A stretch of 64,000 bases of DNA, from the NCBI RefSeq assembly GCF_000003815.2, contig NC_049981.1, forward strand, positions 8,528,232 to 8,592,231, read 5' to 3'. The notes beneath the pieces are model-generated. The model saw nothing but the letters and a program-made list of their open reading frames with translations. It was not told where the DNA came from and searched no databases. Positions 1-13,211 of this stretch are shown here, one piece after another (within the stretch, counting starts at the first letter, position 1; each line of letters opens with the position of its first letter). Position numbers and translations under genes: made by a program. The stretch is from Branchiostoma floridae. Its lineage: Eukaryota > Chordata > Leptocardii > Amphioxiformes > Branchiostomatidae.

Positions 1-2340
1 GCGTCAATCGCAGGTGAATCATAGTAAATCGGGGAGCATCCTATGACGAAAATAGAGCTGAAATAGATTTTGAACATGTTCAAAATTTCTCCACCGTCGT
101 ACGATTTTTATTGCCCCCATAGCAGACTTCATTACGGCCATTTTTTCTACTGATGAAGTTAAAGATTTATAAATTCTTAGCATGTGGTCATTGTTTCAGT
201 TTCCCCTGATATTGACGTTGTTGACGAAAAAAGAAACTATATCAGTTGCAACTGTTCACTGTAGCAACCCGAGAACAAGAGCCCGTAGAAGAGCCTGTGT
301 TCAAGGCAATATTTTCCACGTGGCAGATTCAGTATCACGCACAGGTGATGCATGCATTTGTTTGATAGCTACATACTCGTGGGTTCATAATTAGATCAGA
401 TCTCAGCACTCGCCTGTTTCGGGTCAGTTTACCATAACCGTAACCACGGGGAAACTTGAACAGAAAGGCAGGCTTATGATATAATGTTTATGATATGATT
501 TTTGTCTGATGGTATTTTTTCTTGATAGCATATCATTAAAAAAATGCAAAATATGATTTTCGAAAAAGCCTGACTCGTAAAGACGGCAAGTAGGCCGATA
601 TAACCATACTAGTACCTGATTTGAATCTATGTTTGTAAGACTCATTTTGTTAAGGTTTCTTTTGATTTGTTTTTTTAGTAAAAGGCATCATAGGAAAGTA
701 TTCAACAGCTAGGTTCACATTTGGTTGGTTAAAGAAGCACAAAAGCGGTCAGGCGGCTATTCAGAAGAGACACTAGTGGTAAAATCGTACGACGCTGGAA
801 AAATTTTGAACATCATCCGATGCTCTGCGATGGCTGATTTTCATTACGATTTAGCTGCGATTCACTGCGATTATCGTGCGATATGCGGAATATGCCATCG
901 CAAGGACGTCGTACGATTCTTGTGACCGGGGCTTAAAGTAGAGTTCATCGGAACACATGAAGGTATATTTAGGAGAGGGACAAGGAAACAACGTTTCCCT
1001 GTGAGAGACAGATTCTAGTTTAGATTCCACTCTGAGCAAATTGCCACACAAATTCTCCGTTAAACAGCAGAGTATGTCACGACCTTCAATTCATGTAGAT
1101 TCCTTGTCTTGAGCTGTTTGTTATAGAGCGATCATCACATAATCTCTAACCTATTGTTAAGAAACCTAGTCCACTACCTATCAATCTTCCCTACGTCTCT
1201 GTAATCAGATCACAGTGCCCATGAGAATATCGTGCCGTGCTTTCCCCGTGCTCATAAACACACGCAGTCCTTCCTGTATTCCCAACTAGAGTTCCGCGAA
1301 CACATTCCTTCGTCAAATAATCATGCCTTTATTCGAGACTTTAAGGTCTCATTCATGTATCGATAAAGAGTACCTACCCAAAAAGCAAACGACTGCATGA
1401 ACTTGTGTTTGTAGCAGTTTTAGCAAAATTCCATTTTAGTCATCCCAACTAACCTCAAGTAATGTTTTCCACAAACACACGTGGGAAAACCATACAAGAA
1501 CCAAACAATGGAGCCAGCTTAGCTGCTTTGTTTATGGTATCAATATTTTTATGGGGGAAAAATGACGCAAATTTTTCCAACAATGAATAAAACACATGTT
1601 TAAAAACTGTTCTAAATAAAGAGATGTTTGTACCATTAATTTCCCTATGTTTCAAACAAATATAAATAGGTTCAAGCAAGTTCAAACTTTCATTTTGATT
1701 TTGATAATTTAGAAGTATATTGACTGAAATATTCTTTTACTCAAAATAGTTCATACTTATTACAAATATTATCCTAAAACCCTCTCGGCGACTCGGAATG
1801 GACTCTACAGCCAGACAGCACTACCCATTAACTTAATGAGTTTTGTACAAAGCAAGACGAAATAATTCCTTAACTGTAAGGACGTGGTATCTGAGGTATT
1901 TTCTCTCAAGTAAGCTAATACCGCACTAATGCGGTGCCATTCAGTAAAAATCAATGGAGACCATTAGAGCAATTACCGGATAGTTACTTCAAGTGGCTTT
2001 TGAAGGTAATTGCTGACAATCTTGATTCATCTCCGGATAAAGAATATTATTGTGAAAAGGTGAAGATTCTTCAGGTCCATATGACGCACAGACATGCTTT
2101 GGGTTGATGCGAGCATTCAACCAGATTTCCGGTCCTTTTCGTGAGAAATTTCCGTGAAGTAAATATCAAGAGCTCATCTAAGTACTCTCTGGTAATGTTT
2201 ACATGTGTACATGACATGCAAGCCTGTGATTGACAGCGCGAACACGTGGGGAACTAGAAAGGCAACATTTTCAAGAAAATGCAGGATATTTCCCTAGAAA
2301 TATACATTCTACAAATCCATGTAGTAACCATGTAATTGCA
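1..2340. other. Downstream intergenic sequence, no gene seen
   Basis: Short ORFs only, without recognisable domains or coding bias. A fragment at about 780-937 ends in CGTACGATTCTTGTGACC followed by GGGGCTTAAA. This resembles the inverted end of the terminal-repeat element at 11834-12716, so it is probably transposon debris. Confidence 0.5.
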
Positions 2341-2527
2341 GAAATGTTCGCGGTGGATTTCTGTTCGCGGTTTTCGCGGTGGCCACTTCACCGCGAATTT
2401 AAAACCACCGCGAACATTTTTCCATGGTATTAAGAGACTACAGTGCATGGTCATACCATGAACTTAAAACCACCGCGAAAAGTCATTTTTCCCGGTACCG
2501 CAAAATTAAATTCCCGCGAACTTAAAT
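2341..2527. repeat. CGCGG-rich inverted repeat element
   Basis: Contains AAATGTTCGCGGTGG at 2342-2356 and its perfect 15-base inverse CCACCGCGAACATTT at 2405-2419. Further CCACCGCGAA and CCGCGAA copies follow. CpG-rich words inside AT-rich surroundings suggest a dispersed palindromic repeat. Confidence 0.65.
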
Positions 2528-3671
2528 GCATTACAGTATTCCATCTTTTTTTCCACAAATTTTCAGCAAATTTTTATTCACAAAATATGAATTACAAATA
2601 ATTATAAGAGCTTTTTAAATTGCTAACACTTCCATGCCCTAGACACATAAATGACTAGTTTCCAAACATGTGAGCTAACTAGAGTATTTTATATCAGCAC
2701 TTCTTTGTCATTTTTAACACTAGCACTTTCTTAAGTCTACCTTTACTCATTTATCTGAGCACATGCATTACTATATACTATAAGATATTTACCTATTGTT
2801 ACAGGGGCCGTTCCCATTGACTTTTTGGCTAGGGGTTGCTCCCCAGAACTTTTTTTACCGGGGTGTTTTATCCCTCCTGGATTTTCTGTGCTAGTGTTAC
2901 TTCCCTAGGACTTCAGTGCATGGGTGTCATCCCTGGGTTGTCATCCCTGGGTTTCCTTCCCTATCGTTTCGATTTTACAAATTTTAAAACGTTTATACAT
3001 ATGACAAATTTACACCAGCATCAGTTTCTGTTCAGTTTATTTATGTAACACACATCGTCTACTGGCGTTTTTCAATGCCTCCTGAGGGGGGGGCCGTTAC
3101 TAAAACACAACCAGTCACATGCAAAGTACCCAATTACCACGTACTGATCTAGTGGCACGGCAGGGACAGGGATGAATAGTTCACACCTATTGTCTGTTGA
3201 TTTATGATTTTCGTCGAGCTTTCTTTTGATAGTTTGCTAGTTATTTGGAGTCGAACGTTATATTTCATAATTCAGTAAAGTCGCATTTTACCTTGAACTG
3301 CGTTAGAACTGCGAACCATGTTTATTTTACGTTCAATCTTCGAAATACAAATAACGTTACAAGGTATTATGAAGACTGTATATTGTGCCCATTTAACTAG
3401 GATTGTCTGCAAGGTCTCTCTTCCATTTGTTTCCTTCTACAGACGAGTTGCGAAGGCATGTTTCTAAACTACACAGCCAGATCTGTAATGTTTCGACAAT
3501 AAACTACCAGTATCACTTCAATTTATTTCAATGAATACACACTGTGATAGCGCAAATAGATAGTATCAAGAAGGTTATTATGAAATGAACACAAGAAGCA
3601 AACCCTTATAAAAGCAAAATTTCAATATGAACGACCGTATAAGTGATAAATAGTGAAATATATATTATCGA

Positions 3672-3749
3672 AGAAAAAGTACACCAACTTGGAATCGAAC
3701 CCGAGACCATGAGTTTAAAAAGTCTACTCGTCAATCCACTACGCCACGA
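3672..3749 (-). repeat. tRNA-derived SINE-like sequence or tRNA pseudogene
   Basis: On the minus strand there is an A-box-like TGGCGTAGTGG (3736-3746) and a B box GGTTCGATTCC (3691-3701), spaced as in a tRNA. The presumed acceptor arms do not pair, so it is not a working tRNA. It is best read as a SINE head or tRNA pseudogene. Confidence 0.55.
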
Positions 3750-4139
3750 TACATTACTATGTGTATAGGTGTGCTAATACAACTGAAGTGGTGGAGAACC
3801 CAACATAAAATAACACAACACCACAACAACTGATCAAAATAAAATCAAAGGTCAACTTAAATAACTAAACGTTCGTTCGTAAGTCGTCAACTACTTACAA
3901 TACAAACAAATTGATATAATAATAATAATGATAACAGATGCAGGCAGTCTATTAACTTAAAATCAAAGTAACGAAAAGTGGAATTTGCATATCAATATAT
4001 CGCTGGTCGGGCAGTGTTTGTTATATCCCCATAAAATTCCATGGAAAAATTGGAATTAATTTCCACTGGGCCATAGGTCCATTACAAAATCTCCTGACCC
4101 ATGAAGCTAGTAGACTTCGAATATGACATCTAACATTAA

Positions 4140-5230
4140 CCATCATTATTCCACCTTCACAGCAATTACCACTTATGCAATTTCTACAGCTTTTATCCTG
4201 TCAATCATTCCAAAGATAACTCCATAATGATCTCTATTTTCTTTATTGCCCATTCTGGGGTATCTATATTCATAAAGTTCGAAATCAGCTGAGCCAATGA
4301 CTATTTCTTTACCATATAGGGTTAATTTTCTACCTTTCCACAAATTAAGGATGTTATTTAGCTTCTCTATGTTCTTTTCCCAACTTAAGAGCTCACTTAC
4401 ACTTGGGTCATGGCCAAACCAACACCAAGTGCTTTACCAGTTCTTTTGTCCAATCCAAGTCTAAGATTCTTTTATCACTTTTCTCCCACACACCTATCCG
4501 TACAGCATAGGTTTTAGATTTATCGAGTTTAGTTCCTGCTACCTACTATTTTTTATAACCCCTACTGCATTTATGATAATGCTCATCTGCTAGGTTTAAT
4601 GACCTGCAACCTGAGTTTGATCTTATAGGCTCTGATACCCAGCCGTTATCTAATATATCACAGCATGCATAGTATTTTACACATTTTATAACTTTGTAGA
4701 GCCAAAGTTAGAATTTGTGTAGAGCTTCGTTTACAAGAAATCTCTATTAACAGAGTCAAAGGCTTTTTCGAAATCTAAGAACAACAGAGCTCTAGACTTT
4801 CTTTCATGTTTATAAAAGAATATTATGGTCATTTATTATTCTGATATTTTGTCCAATGAAACGCTCATTAATATATGCCAGTTGAATTTGGTTTATAGGT
4901 TTTGGAAGTATCTTTTTAACTATATCAGCCACAATTAAGTCACACATAAGAAGGCTAATGGGTCTCAAATTCTTTAAAAGATAAATTTCATTTTTTATGT
5001 AACAATTTCAAGAGTGTCCTGCATTGCGAGTAAGATAATTTTTGATAAAGGATTTATGTACTAAAGGTCATAGGCTAAATTGACTCCAAAATGATTAAAG
5101 ACGTCAGAATGATGTCCATTAGGCCATTCGGCTTTATTATTTTTTCATTCCTTTCAGAGCTTGCTCACATTCTTCCAAGGTTATTGGTTGCTGCAACAGC
5201 TAATACTCTGTCCTTATTTGCTGTAACAGC
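4140..5230 (-). mobile_element. Decayed L1/Tx1-like LINE reverse transcriptase fragment
   Basis: Reading the minus strand through several stops and frameshifts gives reverse-transcriptase segments in the right order. ITLEECEQALKGMK comes first (about 5190-5145), then NLRPISLL, FIGQNIRI and LLFLDFEKAFDSVN (about 4790-4740). A C-terminal part with WEKNIEKLNNIL and LTLYGKEIVI follows (about 4400-4290). These match L1/Tx1-type LINE polymerases. No intact ORF remains. The flanks from 5230 to about 6340 show nothing I recognise. Confidence 0.7.
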
Positions 5231-6348
5231 GAATGTGATGACGTCAGCGGCAGTGCTAAGCTCTGATTGGTTCATGGCAGGAGAAGAAGAAGGAATAATA
5301 GTTATAATACGCCAGCAAAAACAATTTGCCGTTTAACGAAAAACGTTCTTGGGTACGACGTTCGATATACGGTGCCGAACTGGTTGGTGTATTTACCGTG
5401 TGACGACAAGGTGAAAATTAGGAATCAAGTACTGGAAGAGTCATTTGGAAGCTTCGATGTTAAGTTTCATCATGATCAGAATAGTGTATATTTTGTGCAT
5501 CGTCTATGTTAATTGAAGAATACTTAGAATCAAGAACTGTTGTATTTTAGTGCCATTAATCACATGAAAATTTCCAATGGTTTCGTTGTCAAATTCAGAT
5601 CATCATGTCTGAGTTTTGGAAAATTAATATGCCTTGGAATAAAATTGAATGTACAAAAAAATATAAAGCGAATATCTTCTCTTTTCAATCAGCTGTTCTA
5701 TGATCAACTTAGAATTGAACATGACAGATGAAAAAGTTGTGGATGTAGAGATAGTGAAAAAAACGTGGCAAGAATGAAAAAATGCTGTTTCAAAAAGAAC
5801 GTTTGCATCAAAACTAGTCCTGTAATATGTCCCTCAGAATAATTTACTTTGTATATCTGTATTCAAATCAGACATAATATTATGGTAAACACGGAAAAAC
5901 TCGTCCAAGAAATAAGTAACATTACCCAGTCATATATCGTACATATCATCAAGTTCAATTATCATTATCAGAGTCTGCATCTTATTTCCGGTAGATAATA
6001 CTTTCTTGAAACTGTCATTTAATGTTCCCAAGCGGATGTTGGTGTGAACGATTTTGTGCCTGTATACATTTTTTATCCCCTGGCAGACCGATGTATTCTA
6101 AATCTCAAATTGCTCAGCGTTATGTCCTAAATATGGGATGTTATCGTGGACGTCTGGCAAATCCTAATCAATTCCGTAACTTACCTCAGCTCCTGTATAG
6201 CTCATGTTTCAAACGTGGCTCAGCTACAGTAGGGAAGCTTAGGCCATGTTCATTCGATCTTATGGAATTACTATCATTTATATCCGCAATTTTAGCTTAG
6301 ATTTGTGTTCTCTCCATAGTACACCGAGATATTGCCTGGATATTGAGG

Positions 6349-6414
6349 ATGTATGTATGTATGTATGTATGTATGTATGTATGTGTGTATGTATGTATGT
6401 ACGTATGTATGTAC

Positions 6415-6445
<31 letters not shown>

Positions 6446-6573
6446 TGTATGTATGTATTTATGTATGTATGTATGTGTGTATGTATTGCGTGTATGTATG
6501 TATGTGTGTATGTACGTATACATGTATGTTTACATACATATGCATATATGTGTGTATGTATGTATGTATGTAC
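6349..6573. repeat. (GTAT)n tetranucleotide microsatellite
   Basis: About 225 bases of ATGT/GTAT repeats with scattered variants (ACGT, GTGT, ACAT). It opens long spurious ORFs rich in Tyr, Val, Cys and Met on the plus strand and Tyr, Ile, His and Thr on the minus strand. They are not genes. Confidence 0.95.
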
Positions 6574-8748
6574 AGAGGATGATACAGGTTCTTTCTCATT
6601 GAATTGCGCAAAATGCTGTCGCCAGTCTTTACGACTTGAAAACAATCAAAGGCGAGATCACTGATTCTTCTTTCCACTCGCAACACTTATCATGTTTAGG
6701 GAAAAACACAAGATTCAGTATTATTCAATGGCTTTGGAGAGATTACAACCATAGGCGCAATTCCTTCCCTAAAAACGGCTGTAAAGTGTAAATCCTGTAA
6801 ATCATTTCCAAGAAGAAAGCCAAAGTACGTTGCTGTACATAGCACACAACAATTAACACAATTCTATATCAAATATTTCCATTTGAGATCATCTAAAAAA
6901 TAAGATATGGTGATGAATAAAATGTTTTTCTATTTTTGGAAGCTGAAAGTGACTATTCTGCACATTTCACCGAATACGAGCCAGAGGTCCGTTCATCTTC
7001 AATCAACAATTGGACTGACGGAAATGAAAGACTGCACTGTGTGCCGCAGGGACACACTGGTGCCCCCGGCTGACGGCGGTGATTAGGTAGAATAGAAATG
7101 GTTCAGATACTTCAAAGTGAGTCCGCAACCTTGGAGACCTTTGGCTTAAACTTTGTATAAAAGCAAATAAAATCAAATCAGAAAGGAGGGGATGATGCGG
7201 TTAGAAATACTTCGGTACACTTTTTGAAGTGAAAACAAATTTTGGTCTTTTTATTGAACAACAAAGACGACACATCAGTTAGATAAAGGGAACACACTTG
7301 CTTATCTATTGAAGTAAACTAGTAGTCTCAAGATGGAATTAGCTAAAGAAGAGTCTGAAGATATTACGCATTATTATACACAGATACATACACACACACA
7401 CTGACACACATTCACACATACACACACACATAAAAGAACACACACACGCACACATACATATGCTCACACGTGTGTGGTGAAAGTGTATCTTTAGTGAATT
7501 CGATATATCAGAGTTGCATTGTTGTGTAATACTTACGTTATATTTCAAACGGCATGAAAATTTGCTGTAAAGAGGTTGATCTTGTAATATCAATGTATGG
7601 TTATGTCTTGTCTTGTACTAAACATTTTATGCTAGCCTACCTATACTCTACCAAAACTAATATAATAGGTAGTACAACGCAAGTCCTGGATATTACCTTT
7701 GACATGACTTAATTCATCTGCAATAAAAATGTTAGACAGACAGCAAACTGTTTCTCTAAGTATACAACCCATCCTGTCGGGTATATCTTTAATTCTATGA
7801 ATATAAAATATTAACATTGCAGACCCTGTGTGATGCACGGTAAAATGGTGGAAAGTCTCATAATCTGCTGCGAAATGACATTAGATACTAACATGGCTGA
7901 AAAGCGTATTATGGAGTGGCGTGTTCTTGATGAAATTGTGTTTGGACACGAGCGTTGCTTCCTGATATATTCCACTGAACCCGTTGAAGGTTAACAGGAC
8001 TGGTGTTTTAACCTCGATTGACCTCCTCTGTTGTGCTGTGGAAGCAAAGTTGTGCGCGCCGTGGAGGATCACCGCAGACTAGAATCATCCTTATAATTAA
8101 CTTTATTATACGCGCGGTTTTTTTCTCTTTCTGATAACTTCGGTCTTTTTAGCGAAAAAAATCACTGGGTTTTATACATGGCGAAAATTGAAACGATTAT
8201 ACAGAATCCAGTTGTTGTCTTAGCTAAAGGGATATTCTCTATCCCTATACACACTAATATCTTGACGAATCTACATCTATGGGTGTCATCTTTATAAGCC
8301 TATGTGGCTGACAGTGTTGAATCGTGAGATATAGAGAGTACAATTTGTAAAGTTTGTATGCCTAATACTAATAAAGTATCCAAAGTTTTGAATCATGTAG
8401 ATAAGAAAAAGCTTCTATGAGGGTCAACTTTATTTTCAACTTAGTGATTGAAATTTTGAAATGTGCACGTGAAATGTAGCAATGCGGTTTTTTTATCACA
8501 TAGATCAGGAGAATCATCTATGTATAACAATAAGTGTCGAGTTTATTTTTTCAATGGTTGACGTATTTGAATCGTGAAATGTGGCGATGCAGCTTTGAAT
8601 CATATTAAGACTAGAAATGCCATCTATCTGCGTCAAATGCGGTTGCCGATTTTGTATTTTGACCAACCCGAAATTGCTCATCAGTACATGTACAGGCATA
8701 CGTAACATTTTCTGAGTAATTTCAATACGTGCTTCAAGAGAAGGAAAC
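6574..8748. other. Intergenic sequence with one CA-rich tract
   Basis: A CA-rich dinucleotide tract lies at about 7379-7470. Otherwise there are only short ORFs with no recognisable domain and no RNA gene. Confidence 0.5.
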
Positions 8749-8880
8749 ATGTTGTTAAACTTTGTTGTTGTAAATAAAAGGCTTCCTTCCCGGAGATCAT
8801 CAGCTAAACGGACACAATCTATTTGAATTGACTTTCACTTGAAAGTTTAGAATTCTATGATATTGATTTTACTAATTGAT
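8749..8880. repeat. Dispersed repeat, copy related to 12204-12320
   Basis: Begins ATGTTGTTAAACTTTGTTG and continues through GGAGATCATCAGCTAAACGG to a GAAAGTT stretch. The segment at 12204-12320 follows the same order with modest divergence. Similarity may extend upstream (GCTCATCAGTA at about 8677 and 11909). Confidence 0.7.
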
Positions 8881-9424
8881 ATCATTCGATTTTAAGTTAA
8901 AACAGTAATAATCTGCTGTAACTTTGAATATCCTTTGAAGACCAATGGTAGAAACAAGACTTAAATTGACATAGAGTTATCTCCTTGCCATGCTACAAAT
9001 GTTCTGTATTTATTTGTTTTCAGGAATTGTGGATTAAAATCTTTGGGTAACATTTCGTATTGTCTATGGATTTTCTTGTGTAACGAAAAGGCACAAAATG
9101 CTCTTAATGTATTGAATCTGCGTGGTGAATGGCAGTGACGTCATAGTAAATATGGTGGGCAAGTTTGGAACCCACAAAACATTCTTGCTGAGAAGCGGAA
9201 AAGAATTATGAAAAGGGGCAATTGTATGTACTTAACGATGATTATGCACTGTTTGCTTTCCGAAATAACGTTTTATTTGGTGCCCGGTTTCTATTGGTTC
9301 GTTAAACTTTGCTTTTTGTTTAATGTTTGAGCTTTGTTTATTCATGGGGAGCTCAAATCGGCCTGCAGGCCACTTTTCATTGATGGCATTAGACAGCTGT
9401 GCCTACGTAGCTGCACGATTTCCA

Positions 9425-9605
9425 TTAAGTTCGTAAGAATTGTATGAAAAGTACACATATCACTATGCGTAAAAGTACAAATTTTATGCAAAACGAACGA
9501 ATCAATATGCAAAATGTGCGAACCTTAATCAATCGATACGTACGAATCACTATGTGAAACGCACGGCTATCATTATGTGATACGTACGAACCTTATACGA
9601 ATCCG
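9425..9605. repeat. Degenerate tandem repeat of CGTACGAATCACTATG-like units
   Basis: Six or more diverged units of about 25-35 bases share the words TACGAA, CACTATG and GTACG. No coding potential is visible. The rest of 8881-10539 shows nothing recognisable. Confidence 0.5.
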
Positions 9606-10539
9606 GCAATTACAATGGCGACCTTGATCTTCGGTGACGTGAAAGTAGGATGTGACGCGCCGAAATAAAGCGAGAGAGTAGCTCACAGGCTATATCAAAA
9701 ATACGTCTTCGTGACAGTATGTCCTTTAAATGCTTTAAAATAAGAATACCGCGGATGGAGACAGTCAGAAATATTACTTTTCCCGATGTGGCGACCGGCC
9801 GCTGGTTGCATAAGATTCGTGCGTGTACAATAAGATACTTGAAAAAAAACTAGTGATTCGTGCGAATGTCATAAAATGATAAGGCACCTCTGTTTCAGTT
9901 AAGACTTGAGACTTCAAGTGTTTTCGAAAATAATGTCGTTTGGGGTTCACCAAAGCCAGTGATGGCCACAAATGACAATGGGGACGACTATCGGTTGGTG
10001 TAATTTCGGCAGCCTAATCATTAGATGGAGATCCTGAAAAGTCTGGATGACGTGCAACCTGTTGAAAGTGCCGTTGTGAAAGTGGCGTGCTTGAAAATAT
10101 CATTACTATGCTGCTCATGCACATCAATCGACTGAAACAAACCTACAGTTGATTTGGGAATGCAAAGCACATGATCCGCGGTTATCAGTATTTTGGAACG
10201 AAATATACGAATAGACAAATACGATATCGGCATTGACGAATTTACACCACCTACCTATTGGGTGTGTATGTGCAGCGGTTCGTTGTAAGGTATCGGCACT
10301 GGCGTGCGTAACCTGACTGAACCTTGCTCATTTTGAAAATGATGTGTTTCCGGTTACCCTACAATTCCTGGCAAAATCCTGCCTACAGTAACCTAGGCCC
10401 CTTTGGTCTACCGCCATGGCTGGGAGGACACATCAAAATTTCAATTTGAGTAATGACAAAAAACTTTTGCCAACATGTTCTCATTTCTGTGGAAATAGAA
10501 TATATTGCTTGTACAATGTATACCTGTGGAATAAGAAAA

Positions 10540-11186
10540 AGTAACACTGAATAGATCTGGAAGAAACTTGTCTTTGATACCCTAATATGATTAGTATGAA
10601 TGAAGACAATTTTAGATGTCCAATAGGAAACATTGTAAGGCATAGTCAAGCTGAAGACAATGTGAATTCCAATAGAAAACAAAGGTAAGGCAAAGTCAAG
10701 CTGAGGACAGTTTTGGATTTCAAAGCTAATACACATTTAATGCAAATGAGTCAGTTAGCTCCTGTTGTTTTAGTTACAGGAGGTAAATGTTTTGTTGCGG
10801 GGTGGGTGGTGGAGTAGGTAGTGCTATGCTCCAAGTGCTGGAAAGTTCCATACGTAGCCCCCTTTCCTGTTGAGGGTGGGAATGTATATTCTCTCATATA
10901 TTATATATAGTCTCTCTGACTCCCCATTCGAACAAGCGGGGTTCGCGATCTAGGATACGGGATACGGGTGGATTGGAGGTTGAAGGAGTGTCCCTGGTTG
11001 TGTTTCAGGTGGTTGAAAATGGCAGAGGAGTTGCCGTTGGCGCTGGTTTTGTTTTCTATTGGAATCCAAATTGTCTTCGGCTTGACTTTGTCTTACAATG
11101 TTTCCTATTGGACATCTAAAATTGTCCTCATTCATAGTAAGGGTATAAAAGACCAGTTTTTTTCCAGATCGCTTCAGTGTCACTGA
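10540..11186. repeat. Inverted repeat pair with about 340-base spacer
   Basis: Arms at about 10540-10695 and 11035-11186 are inverse copies. Both contain ACAATGTTTCCTATTGGAC and ATCTAAAATTGTC when read in the same sense, and both translate to the same NVSYWTSKIV peptide. The spacer holds a hairpin AGCTCCTG...CAGGAGGT near 10756-10783 that recurs at 18942-18969. Confidence 0.7.
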
Positions 11187-11833
11187 CGAAAGATAGTGAT
11201 GCATTGCATGTTTTGAACTGAAGATACTTCCTGCAGCGACATCATTGCACTTGTCAGAGAATAAAAGGAATACGTGTTGTTTGGGATATCATTGGTATGT
11301 ATTTGTTCTCGACAGAAAAGTTAGAAAATGCAAAGTTGATACACAAAGACCACTCTGCGATATACAAAGCTACTCATAACGTGCATTTAGGGGAATTCTT
11401 GATACGACGTAGCCCTCAGTAGACGAAGGTGACTGTCTGTGTACTCATCGACTGAAACTTTAAGTGACACTTGAGATTTCCGATCCATTGTGAGTCTTTG
11501 CGAATAATGGTTAACATTTCTATTTGGCATGAAGTATTACTCTACATGGCAGATATTACAATGGTGATATCACAGCTATATCTAGGTACATGTAATCTCT
11601 TAAAGTATACAACAGAAAAGTATTCAATCTCAATCTGTTTTACCAATTAGTTTAACAAAAGCTATCAAGGGTTTTATAAAAATGGCATTTCATGCCGAGT
11701 AATTACAACAGAATATACATGAATCAGAAAAATAATTCGGATACAGCACAAGTTGCCAAGCATTGTAGGTGTTACAGTTGTTGCGCAATACAGTTCTCTA
11801 ATCTATTTCTCTACGCGAGGAGCACGTGAAGCT

Positions 11834-12716
11834 TAAGCCTTGGTCACAACCCGCCGTACGTGAAGCTGCGTGCTGTCCACGTGCAAAATGTGGGCAACCT
11901 CAAATCGCTCATCAGTAGATTAAGATGTAAATATGATACCCATTTGCTTAATTCATATTGAATATTATATCAAATGGTATTCTACCAAAGGAATTGACTT
12001 TCACATGTCCAATGTATTCTATTTTCGTAGAGAAGAACATCATTTAAAAAATATGTAAGCTTATTACGGCAATTTTTGTATAATCAATGAGACGAGATAA
12101 AACAGAAAATTTAGATAAACTGAATATTTTATGCAGGTATGAAGTCTCCGAACTCTTGTTTCAATACGTGCTGTATTAAGTGACAGATTTGAGAGAAGAC
12201 AAAATGTTGTTAAACTTTGTTGTTGTAACTCAATAAAGGTTTCCAGGAGATCATCAGGTGAACGGACACAATTTATTTGATTTGATTTTCATTTGAAAGT
12301 TAAGAATCTTATGATAAATAATAAGTACCGCCTACGTACGACATCCTACGGTATTCAATGGATTTATGAGAACGTAGAAACGCCGTAGCATGTTAAGTGC
12401 ATACAAAACTTTATCTGTGTACGTTTGGGTTGCGGATTCTCCCCCGTACGAGCTAGTATGGGCGACTCGCATGCCCTATACAGCACACTTACAGCAAGTG
12501 AGTAAGTAACGAAACCGTTCGTAAGCAGCAAGTGTAAGTACGGCCTGCATACGGTAACGTGGTAATCGCACAGAGATCGTACGTTGTAAGCATTAGCCGC
12601 TCACGGCCAGGCGTGGCTTGCCTTACCTAGTACGTTTTCAGAAAAACTCGGTGGACATGGCCTCCCAAAAGACGAACGGACAAAACCACGTACGGGGGGT
12701 TGTGACCTTAGCTTTA
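11834..12716. mobile_element. Terminal-inverted-repeat element, about 880 bases, non-coding
   Basis: The left end reads TTGGTCACAACCCGCCGTACG and the right end is its near-inverse (CGTACGGGGGGTTGTGACC at 12689-12707). The interior is rich in CGTACG words and contains the dispersed repeat at 12204-12320. No transposase is visible, so it is probably a non-autonomous DNA transposon. Superfamily not determined. Confidence 0.55.
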
Positions 12717-12987
12717 CGTGGCTGACACGTGAAAAAAGTATACCTAAAAAGCACTATCCCTTGGTTCTAAAAGCTTGCCATCAATTATCATGGTATGTAG
12801 AGCGTCAGTAGTAAAAGCACAATTGTTCTTAGTAAAGAAATAAGAATTGATAAAATAAGAAAATCAATGAATTTCAAATATTGAGATTGTTTGGACTTGG
12901 TTGTCTCTCTGCTCCCGGCAGGTTAATTCTTTATAACTAAAGGAGAATGGTATAAAGCTACATTTGTCTTCACAATGTTTCCTGTTG

Positions 12988-13211
12988 TCATGCCTGACTT
13001 TCAGGCATGGTGACTGTGCCGCTGGTAGCGTCGTAGAGAGCGTTGTCGAAGCCAGTGTTCAGGGTCGCCGGAGACTTCTCACCGAAGGACAATAGTGTCT
13101 TTGTGCCCTGCCGTTTAAAGTAGCACCATCCGCCCACCAAGGCCAGGATACAGACCATCGCAATCGCTAAGAGAATGGCGATGACGGACCCAGCATCCAA
13201 ACCACCCGATT
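12988..13211 (-). CDS. Last coding exon: transmembrane helix and endocytic cytoplasmic tail (exon 60)
   Basis: About 73 codons and a TGA stop. After SGGLDAG comes a hydrophobic stretch of about 22 residues ([20 protein letters not shown]), then WCYFKRQ as a basic stop-transfer border, then a 45-residue tail. The tail contains FDNALYD, closely matching the FENTLY internalisation motif of mannose receptor tails (family knowledge), and a TLLSF dileucine-like segment. This points to a single-pass endocytic receptor with its lectin array outside the cell. No clear AATAAA is visible close to the stop on the minus strand; only a weak variant (TATAAA) lies at about 12931-12936, so the end of the 3' UTR is unknown. 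Confidence 0.92.

Noticed and set aside
3672-3749. Functional tRNA gene on the minus strand
   Set aside because: A and B boxes are present but the acceptor stem does not pair.
6246-6686. Six overlapping ORFs of 75-118 residues
   Set aside because: They are translations of the GTAT microsatellite in several frames.
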